Shown one piece after another: positions 27,231 through 33,583 of a stretch of DNA of 33,583 nucleotides. Every line of letters starts with the position of its first letter. Position 1 is the stretch's first letter. The stretch spans positions 1 through 33,583 of the IMG/VR virus record IMGVR_UViG_3300035670_000798. The stretch is one strand, 5' to 3'. The notes under the pieces are model-generated. The model searched no databases. It saw only the letters and a list, made by a program, of their open reading frames with translations, and was not told the origin of the DNA. This DNA comes from a virus. The position numbers and the translations under genes are program-made.

Positions 27231-27840
27231 CTTCTTGAGTTTCAGGGTTAAATGTGTTTCTTATCATTTCTTTAGAATAGTCATTCACATCTTGTTTTGT
27301 TAAAACATATTCGTGTTTACCTGATGCTGCCATCTCACCTTGTTTCTGTGTGAAGAAATCTTGTGGTTTCTGATTGAACGGGTATGAATCTAAAGAACGC
27401 ATCTCTAATTTTTCTTGTGGTGTTGGTTCTTTTACCGCCTCAACTTTTGCACCTAAGTCATCAATCTTAGCAATAACCATATCCATCTGAGATAATTTTT
27501 GTTCCAAATCACCTAATTTACCGAATAGGTCGTCCATTTTTGTAACAACACCATCGTGTTCAGCTTTGTTGTCTTCAATATCTTTCTTGATTGATTTAGT
27601 CATATTAACTAAATCTGTAATATCGATTTCTTCTGTTGACTCATCTGCAGCAGGTGCTTCAGGTGCCGCCTCAGGTGCCGGAGCTTCTTCAGGTGCAGGT
27701 GTCTCTTCAGGACCTGCCGGTAATGGAGGTAATTCTCCACCCACAGGTGCTTCCTGTTCGTTCATTAATTTCTTAGCGTACTTATTGATTGCATTAAATC
27801 TAGCAACCTCTTCCATTAATTTGTTTTCTAAGTTACTCAT
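27214..27840 (-). CDS. Acidic Pro/Ala-rich protein with coiled coil, 208 aa, unknown function
   Basis: I do not recognise a family. Residues 1-28 look helical. About 30-70 is a flexible P-A-P-E-E-A-P-A-P-E repeat-like linker. Residues ~75-135 form a heptad-like coiled coil (V-T-K-M-D-D-L-F-G-K-L-G-D-L-E-Q-K-L). The C-terminus (S-Y-P-F-N-Q-K-P-Q-D-F-F) is more conserved-looking and ends E-D-E-F-S-F. The gene lies four bases after the 68-aa gene and overlaps the DUF5856 gene by 17 bp. The layout suggests an oligomeric scaffold or adaptor. This is inference. Confidence 0.85.
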   Translation of the reverse strand: MSNLENKLMEEVARFNAINKYAKKLMNEQEAPVGGELPPLPAGPEETPAPEEAPAPEAAPEAPAADESTEEIDITDLVNMTKSIKKDIEDNKAEHDGVVTKMDDLFGKLGDLEQKLSQMDMVIAKIDDLGAKVEAVKEPTPQEKLEMRSLDSYPFNQKPQDFFTQKQGEMAASGKHEYVLTKQDVNDYSKEMIRNTFNPETQEDEFSF

Positions 27841-27844
27841 AGTT

Positions 27845-28051
27845 TTAGTCTTGTAAAAGTTGTCTACCGTCTTCGGTAATGAATTTTTTATTTATTCTCT
27901 CAACAATACCGTCTTTTGACCTGATGATATAACATTCACCAGTTTGAAGGTCACACTCTTCTCTTTCCATACCATCACTCGAAACGTTTTTAACGTTTTT
28001 TGGTGATGTTGAGTAGTTATCTAACGCGTTTTTTAATTTATCGTTATTCAT
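27845..28051 (-). CDS. Small hypothetical protein, 68 aa
   Basis: I do not recognise this protein. It has a polar N-terminal half and a compact C-terminal half (E-C-Y-I-I-R-S-K-D-G-I-V-E-R-I-N-K-K-F) with two cysteines (C-D-L-Q-T-G-E-C) that could form a small knuckle but do not make a full zinc site. It is the first gene after the giant hub-like gene and carries the shared A/T box in its leader. It lies four bases upstream of the coiled-coil gene. It is probably real because of its tight packing and codon use like its neighbours. Confidence 0.75.
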   Translation of the reverse strand: MNNDKLKNALDNYSTSPKNVKNVSSDGMEREECDLQTGECYIIRSKDGIVERINKKFITEDGRQLLQD

Positions 28052-28060
28052 AATTGTTTT

Positions 28061-28073
28061 TATCTATAAATAT
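28061..28073 (-). promoter_or_regulatory. Shared late-gene box ATATTTATnnATA
   Basis: On the minus strand this reads ATATTTATAGATA and ends 9 bases before the ATG at 28051. It lies in the 65-bp gap after the giant hub-like gene, which otherwise shows only a weak GGTAA/TTACC stem near 28081-28100. Confidence 0.4.
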
Positions 28074-28116
28074 CTACATATTGGTAAAACTCGTTACCTC
28101 ATAGTAGTAATGCTGT

Positions 28117-31100
28117 TTATTTCAATTGGAAGTAAACCACATCACCATCATATAACCCTAACTCAGACATTAATGAGGGTGACATTGCCATTCCGTAATT
28201 ACTAACACTCGGTCCAATAGAAACGGGTCCTTGTACTGTTATTGGTCCGACATTAACATCTAATTGATAATTAGCGGTTAGTGATGTCTTCTTACCATTT
28301 TTAGGGTTTAAAAATTCGGTTGTTGATGTTGTTATCTTATTTCTAACCTCACCATTCGTCAATTGGAACTTAGTACTGTAGAATTTTGAAGTACTTGAAC
28401 TAATCTGTGACCATTTAATACTATTAGCAAGATTCATTGTTACACTTTCGTCGATTGGGTAGTTTTGTCCACCCATCTTAACTACCAACGCTCTAAACCA
28501 TTCACCTGTGTAATTACTGTTGGTCACTTTTTGGATGTCCTTTTCATTATTGTAACCATTGTACGGTACTCCAAATTCACTTACACCCACTTTTTGAACC
28601 ACAGTTTCACCGTTAGGTCTTGGTGTTCCTCTATCAATCACATATGATGCATTTTGATAAACCACCGCTTCTTGAACAACCGGTTTATTGTCTGCATTTT
28701 GTTTAAACAAAGCAATTGCTTTGTTAGACAATTTATCGAACAACACCCTGTAACTCGAAATAAATGAATCCTTAGGGTCAGGTAATGAACTATATGGAAT
28801 TCGACTTCCTGTGAATTTTGTTGAGATAGTATTATTCTGTATTGAATGAGATACCTCTGTAATCCAATATGAACCTCTAAACATAGGTATGTTTTTTACA
28901 TAGAAGAACATCGTTGGTTGAATCATTACGTTACCCATACAACTCACCTCACAACTATATGAAGCTTGTTTATAATAGTCAAATAAACTAACGTCAACGT
29001 TATATGCCCCCGCACCTGAAGCGGTTCTACCTAAATTTTCCAATATCTCAAATGACTCTGATGTATTTTTCAATGTGGATTGGTCAAGTGTTAAACCTTT
29101 GAAAATACCTTGATTTTGGTCACCGAAACTTACCTCGAACGCAACAACTCTATTTGATTTACTTAAATCATTTTTACTGAAACTTTCTAATGATGTTACC
29201 ACTAATGGGTTGTTATTTACACTACCAATATAGAAACTGTCGTCAGAGAATTTATATTCCTTACTATTTGATAAATCCAATCTTTTAGATGAATTACCAA
29301 CCAATTGGATAATAATCTTTGGTGAAGATTCTTGGTAATCAACTTCTAAGAATGTACCAAATAGATTTTTGGCAACCGTTTTTGATGGGGCAACTTTACC
29401 CTTATTATTATTTAGGTTAGTACCATAGAAATTAACGTATGCCGGTAGAGCTCTCATATCAAGACCACTTCCTTGAATTAACATCGAAATTGCGCTATAT
29501 AAACTAACCTTAGCATTTTTAGGGTTTAATAGTGGTAATATCCTATCAATATTTAAAAAATACTTATCTCCAATATCTCTGTTTGCTTTGTCTAAGAATA
29601 AAAATTCCTCCAATAACAATCTCTGACCAATTGAATTCCCTGCAGTCCATTTATCGTTAAAAGATTTGAAGGTATTATATAATTCTAATTTAGTGTCACT
29701 AATATTGTGTCCACCATATTTCATTATTTGTGTACCAACTTTTTCTTTTTCAATATTTTTATCACCACTAATTAATGGTAACAAATATGCCATAAATGTT
29801 TTCAATCTATTATCCGCACCACCCGCAACAATATTATCGGTAGGTCTTTGGAATATAGATGTTCGAAGATATTCTCTAAACGCGGTTTTTGTGTTTGTAC
29901 CTCCTGATTCAACATAACCCGCGTAAATCTGAATCATTGGTCGGTATCTAATAATATTCGTTTCAGTTAATCTAATGTTATTAACAATGAAAAAATTCTC
30001 GTAATGTCCGTCAATATCTTCACCAATATATAATTTAATTAAATCCTGATTAGCCGTTGTTAAATCTAACGAACTATATTCAGATTCACCATATCTTGAT
30101 AAACCATCGAAATTAGTTATTCCATAAAACGTATACGGTTCAATTTCTTTTGGGTTAGCCAAAGTGAATTTCATTAAACTATCCACATTCACGAATCTTT
30201 TAGTGATTGATTCCGCTTTTTCTTTTTGTATTGTCTTGAAGCTATTAATCATACCTTCAATGTTTGTAGATGTTACTTTAGATTTTTCAATTCTAACAAG
30301 GTCACGTAAAATAGTTTGGAACTCATAATATGGAATGTCTTGGAATTGTTTTACCGTAGTTTCATCATTGGCAATTTCTGTTGAGAATTCGATGAACATT
30401 TCTTCAAACGATTCTAAAATTGTAGGACTAAACGTAGCAATTAAATCTATTACTTTTCTATAGTTAGTATCTACTGAGAAGACACTATTTGTGTTTCTCA
30501 TGTATTGGTCAGGTGATGCAAAAGTCTTACCCGAAAATGATGTTGTTAGGGTTTCATCAGACCACCACATTCTATAGTTATTTTGTGAAACATCACCGTA
30601 GTCTACCACATTTTGTGAAATAACATTTCCACCATCTGATGGTAGTAATGTGTAAAACGCATCGTTCGGGTCATAAGTTGAGTTGTCGACAAATACGGTA
30701 TAGTAATTTTTATCGTTTACAGTTCTTTTTCTATGTTTGATTTTACCTGACGTAGTATTTCCACTATATTCAGTGTTACCTGAAAATACATTATAATGGA
30801 TATAGTTATTCACCACTTGATGGAAAACAGAGTGATAAAAAGGTGAAATACCGATATCCGTTTGATTTGAATATGCAACGGTACTTCCATCAATTGTGAA
30901 TCCGGTGAAAGCACTTCCTGTTAATTCACCATCAAATAAAGTACTACCTGTTATTGGTTGGGTAACGTTGCTTGAATTGATAAAAGAATCTAAAATATCT
31001 TCCCCGTCAACTATCTTCTTTTTATAACGATGATAAATCGAACCCCATTTAACCATTAAATGGTAAGGGATAAAGTGTGTTGATGATATTTCTTTAAATA

Positions 31101-33583
31101 AAGATGACACCAACACTGATTTACCATCAAATGTGATTGTATCATCTAAATCAACATAAGGTAATGAGTTCAGTAAAAGATATGCCGAACCAACATACTT
31201 ACCTCTTTTGTTTAATTTATTGAAATCGGTATATAATTGTTTGTGGAAATATGGTGTGTTTAATATTGAAACACTATTACCACTCAACGACATTGGTTGG
31301 TTAAATAAATTTGTTTTATATCCGTCTTTAACCCATGATTCAGGATTAATTGGTGAGCAAATGAAACCATTCTCAGTATCCACCTTTAGGATTCCGTTGA
31401 ATTTTAAATTATCCTTACTAAATGTTGTCTTGTTTAAATAACCAAGATATGTACTTGAGTTGTATGGGTAAATCTTTGTTCTATAATCTTCAGGAACGTA
31501 ATTTAATAATTCCTGATTAATCCCCTCTTCATTAGTTAATCCACGTTTCTCTCTTTTAGTACCATATTTCTCTATTGAGAATGAGAAATCAATAATTTCC
31601 TCTATATATGGTACCGTAGGAGTATGGTCCAAGAAATAATTAAACCTTTCAAACGGTGATAACAACACCAATTGTCCACCGAATTGTTTACCATCAGGTG
31701 AAAGTGAAACAAAGTCATCAATTGTTTTTAATTTCTTAACTAATGCAATTAAGTCAATGTCATCACTTATAGATTCTTTAATGTTTTCATATTCTTCGTT
31801 TGCCAAATAGTATAACATTTTGTTGCTAAACGAATCAAATAAGGTTGTATACAACGCTCGTTCATAAATCTCGTAAACAAATGATGATGTTGATTTATCA
31901 ATATATGGTACCGATTCGTTAATAACATCAATACCACTTATATCGTCAAGTTTCTTTGTGTCTGAATCGGATTCAAAAATATAATGTACGTCTGATACTG
32001 TTGGTTCATCTTTGACCACAGTATCTACTTTGTTTGTTACAATTTGTAAGTAATTCTCAACAAAATCGACCTCGGGCCATATAGTTTTATCGTCTGATTT
32101 TAATTTCTCAATTAGTTCAGGTTCACCGGGATAGGCAATAACATTTTGTTTTCCTGACGATAATGGTTTTTTAATTTCAGGCCAAGGATAAATTGCTGGA
32201 GTGTTTTTACTTTGTTCATCCGTTAACCCTTTTAATAATTTTGCACGTGAAGATGCCGATTCAAACGCCTTATTATGGGTGTCTTTCATCAACCTAATGT
32301 AAACTTCAGCGTTTGCTAATAAAACTGCAAATATGTTTCTAATTGTTGGTTCAAATCCAAAACCATTATTCTTATCCTTAATGATTTCATTCATTTGTTT
32401 TTCAACAACATCTTCTAATTTCTTACGTTGTTCCTCAAATGATTTTTTGATTTGGAAAATGTCGGCAAAAAGTAGGTCGATTCCAACCATAACCTTTTTA
32501 GTTGAGGTTTCAACATTATAGTATGACCCAATATTTTTAACTTGTCCGATGTTTATTTTCTTAAAGTCAGCACCGGTTTTGTTCAATTGATTATTTGAAA
32601 ATAATAATGACTTTTTAAGTTGTTCAGTGTAAACCGTAACAAGTTTTTCAAGGGTACCATTTACATCTTTTCCTGTTACCTTATCTAATTTGTCCTTATC
32701 TTTTTGTGATAGGTAATACCAATTTTGTTGGTTTATTGTTTGATATTCGGTATTAGAAAGATATTGTTTTGACCAAGCTTTGATTGCATTTTCAAAATCA
32801 CTAATATTTTTCTCCAATTCTTTTATACCTTGGAAGATACTCATATCAACGACATTATTGAAAATTTGTTTTTCTAATATCTTGTCTAATGATTCCGCAA
32901 TATAACCTAACTCTTTTAATGTTTTAACAGGAAAATCTTGAGGAACTAATCCCTTTTGTTTGTATTGTGAATAAATTGATTTTAATATCGTATACCCTCT
33001 TGAACCTTTCGTTACCTTTTTCTCGTATTGACCAGTGTTTTCATTGAACTTTTTATCCTCAGCATTTTCGGTCAAGAACATATATGGTGCATTAATTATT
33101 GATGACAATGTGATGTCATTCATAAATGCATATGTTGAACCAACGAATTCTGTGGTAATTTCAAAGTTACCATTACTTTCGTTGAATCGTGATGTAAATT
33201 TTGTTAAGTGTAAACGATATCTAATTGCCTTACCGTAGTAACCTTTAACAGTTAAATAAAATATTGGCCACGGTAAATGGAAAAATGCACGATATGGTGA
33301 ATTTTCAGCAGCTTCGAATAACGTTTTACCCCTAACATCAATAAAAGTGATATTAACTCTTGGTGTAAAATTAGCACCCTTAACTGTAATATTAATAGAG
33401 TCAATACCGAAAGTTTGTCCTGAAGGGTCACGAAATGAGTCTGCGGTAAATGTTGAATCGTTTCCTGTTTTATAATTTGATTCTAATCCTTCAATTGGTT
33501 TTGGTACAAATGAATCAGTCCATGATGCGTCAAAATTACCGTCACCTCCCTGATTTTTTAAAAAATTTAAATTTCCTTTAGCA
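28117..33583 (-). CDS. Giant baseplate/tail-hub-like protein, N-terminus outside window (at least 1822 codons)
   Basis: The frame is open from the stop at 28117 through the ATG at 33123 and on to the last ~20 codons I traced before the right edge, so that ATG is internal. The visible N-terminal part (A-F-F-H-L-P-W-P-I-F-Y-L-T-V-K-G-Y-Y-G, then F-E-I-T-T-E-F-V-G) looks like a phage tail-hub-type beta domain. A long helical, lysine-rich middle and a large Thr/Gly-containing beta region follow. Near the C-terminus I-Q-P-T-M-F-F-Y-V-K-N-I-P-M-F and S-Y-W-I-T-E-V-S-H-S-I resemble the last domain of gpD/LysM-type hub proteins. The final residues (M-A-M-S-P-S-L-M-S-E-L-G-L-Y-D-G-D-V-V) suggest a small barrel. 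A central hub or spike-carrier role is inferred. Confidence 0.75.
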   Translation of the reverse strand, partial: AKGNLNFLKNQGGDGNFDASWTDSFVPKPIEGLESNYKTGNDSTFTADSFRDPSGQTFGIDSINITVKGANFTPRVNITFIDVRGKTLFEAAENSPYRAFFHLPWPIFYLTVKGYYGKAIRYRLHLTKFTSRFNESNGNFEITTEFVGSTYAFMNDITLSSIINAPYMFLTENAEDKKFNENTGQYEKKVTKGSRGYTILKSIYSQYKQKGLVPQDFPVKTLKELGYIAESLDKILEKQIFNNVVDMSIFQGIKELEKNISDFENAIKAWSKQYLSNTEYQTINQQNWYYLSQKDKDKLDKVTGKDVNGTLEKLVTVYTEQLKKSLLFSNNQLNKTGADFKKINIGQVKNIGSYYNVETSTKKVMVGIDLLFADIFQIKKSFEEQRKKLEDVVEKQMNEIIKDKNNGFGFEPTIRNIFAVLLANAEVYIRLMKDTHNKAFESASSRAKLLKGLTDEQSKNTPAIYPWPEIKKPLSSGKQNVIAYPGEPELIEKLKSDDKTIWPEVDFVENYLQIVTNKVDTVVKDEPTVSDVHYIFESDSDTKKLDDISGIDVINESVPYIDKSTSSFVYEIYERALYTTLFDSFSNKMLYYLANEEYENIKESISDDIDLIALVKKLKTIDDFVSLSPDGKQFGGQLVLLSPFERFNYFLDHTPTVPYIEEIIDFSFSIEKYGTKREKRGLTNEEGINQELLNYVPEDYRTKIYPYNSSTYLGYLNKTTFSKDNLKFNGILKVDTENGFICSPINPESWVKDGYKTNLFNQPMSLSGNSVSILNTPYFHKQLYTDFNKLNKRGKYVGSAYLLLNSLPYVDLDDTITFDGKSVLVSSLFKEISSTHFIPYHLMVKWGSIYHRYKKKIVDGEDILDSFINSSNVTQPITGSTLFDGELTGSAFTGFTIDGSTVAYSNQTDIGISPFYHSVFHQVVNNYIHYNVFSGNTEYSGNTTSGKIKHRKRTVNDKNYYTVFVDNSTYDPNDAFYTLLPSDGGNVISQNVVDYGDVSQNNYRMWWSDETLTTSFSGKTFASPDQYMRNTNSVFSVDTNYRKVIDLIATFSPTILESFEEMFIEFSTEIANDETTVKQFQDIPYYEFQTILRDLVRIEKSKVTSTNIEGMINSFKTIQKEKAESITKRFVNVDSLMKFTLANPKEIEPYTFYGITNFDGLSRYGESEYSSLDLTTANQDLIKLYIGEDIDGHYENFFIVNNIRLTETNIIRYRPMIQIYAGYVESGGTNTKTAFREYLRTSIFQRPTDNIVAGGADNRLKTFMAYLLPLISGDKNIEKEKVGTQIMKYGGHNISDTKLELYNTFKSFNDKWTAGNSIGQRLLLEEFLFLDKANRDIGDKYFLNIDRILPLLNPKNAKVSLYSAISMLIQGSGLDMRALPAYVNFYGTNLNNNKGKVAPSKTVAKNLFGTFLEVDYQESSPKIIIQLVGNSSKRLDLSNSKEYKFSDDSFYIGSVNNNPLVVTSLESFSKNDLSKSNRVVAFEVSFGDQNQGIFKGLTLDQSTLKNTSESFEILENLGRTASGAGAYNVDVSLFDYYKQASYSCEVSCMGNVMIQPTMFFYVKNIPMFRGSYWITEVSHSIQNNTISTKFTGSRIPYSSLPDPKDSFISSYRVLFDKLSNKAIALFKQNADNKPVVQEAVVYQNASYVIDRGTPRPNGETVVQKVGVSEFGVPYNGYNNEKDIQKVTNSNYTGEWFRALVVKMGGQNYPIDESVTMNLANSIKWSQISSSTSKFYSTKFQLTNGEVRNKITTSTTEFLNPKNGKKTSLTANYQLDVNVGPITVQGPVSIGPSVSNYGMAMSPSLMSELGLYDGDVVYFQLK

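Noticed and set aside
27566-27856. Plus-strand frame of 96 codons with Gly/Ala-rich sequence
   Set aside because: It is the mirror of the Pro/Ala-rich linker of the 208-aa gene. All other real genes are on the minus strand.
8627-28073. T4-type late promoter TATAAATA on the plus strand
   Set aside because: Near-matches exist at some of the shared boxes, but they would drive transcription antisense into the upstream gene, and there are no plus-strand genes to serve.
28052-28116. Terminator after the giant hub-like gene
   Set aside because: Only a weak 5-bp GGTAA/TTACC stem is present, with no T-run directly after it.
33121-33123. ATG at 33123 as the start of the hub-like gene
   Set aside because: The codons upstream stay open to the last stretch traced before the right edge and encode a plausible tail-hub-like domain, so this Met is internal.

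Overview
This window reads as part of a large, AT-rich (roughly one-third G+C by eye) T4-like myovirus. The host is probably a member of the Bacteroidota. Every credible gene is on the minus strand, so transcription runs from high to low coordinates. The host guess rests on low G+C, the absence of purine-rich Shine-Dalgarno sequences in front of almost every gene (starts are preceded by A/T-rich DNA), and T4-type replication genes mixed with very large, Thr/Gly-rich baseplate proteins. It is inference: no host marker gene is present. Gene density is close to total; no stretch over 300 bases lacks a gene.

Layout in transcription order. (1) 33583-28117 is a giant baseplate/tail-hub-like protein whose N-terminus lies outside the window. 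(2) 28051-26859 holds three small genes: a 68-aa protein, an acidic Pro/Ala-rich coiled-coil protein, and a DUF5856 protein with Dps-like metal-ligand spacing. They end in a strong terminator. (3) 26764-25880 is a gp32-like ssDNA-binding protein with its own terminator. (4) 25805-18461 is a replication and nucleotide-supply operon: UvsX recombinase, T4 RNase H-like 5' nuclease, a 148-aa protein made of two related halves, a DnaB/gp41-type helicase, NrdB and NrdA. It is followed by a small G+C-rich structured island and a terminator. (5) 18300 to the left edge is a baseplate/tail module: gp25, gp6/J-like, a 1271-aa wedge-like protein, four medium-sized structural proteins (one with a PKD-like domain), a 2157-aa tail protein, and the start of a second repeat protein that leaves the window.

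The genes fit a standard plan. The replication genes copy and recombine phage DNA, the class Ia ribonucleotide reductase supplies dNTPs, and the flanking late genes build the contractile-tail baseplate and host-contact appendages. The most unusual part is the left 3.5 kb. The 2157-aa protein starts like a baseplate protein, becomes a Thr-Pro stalk interrupted by three modules of exactly 93 residues with four conserved cysteines, and ends in a von Willebrand factor A (vWA) domain. The next gene carries two more copies of the same 93-residue module on similar stalks. This looks like a modular, recombination-prone adhesin system.

Other points of interest are a T/A-rich box shared by four late genes just before their starts, recurring hydrophobic-[ST]-G-x-T peptides across the structural proteins, a hydrophobic block in the 1271-aa protein, and a gp32-like protein that has lost all cysteines but gained a bacterial-SSB-like acidic tip. 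All functional statements come from reading the sequence; no database or structure search was run.
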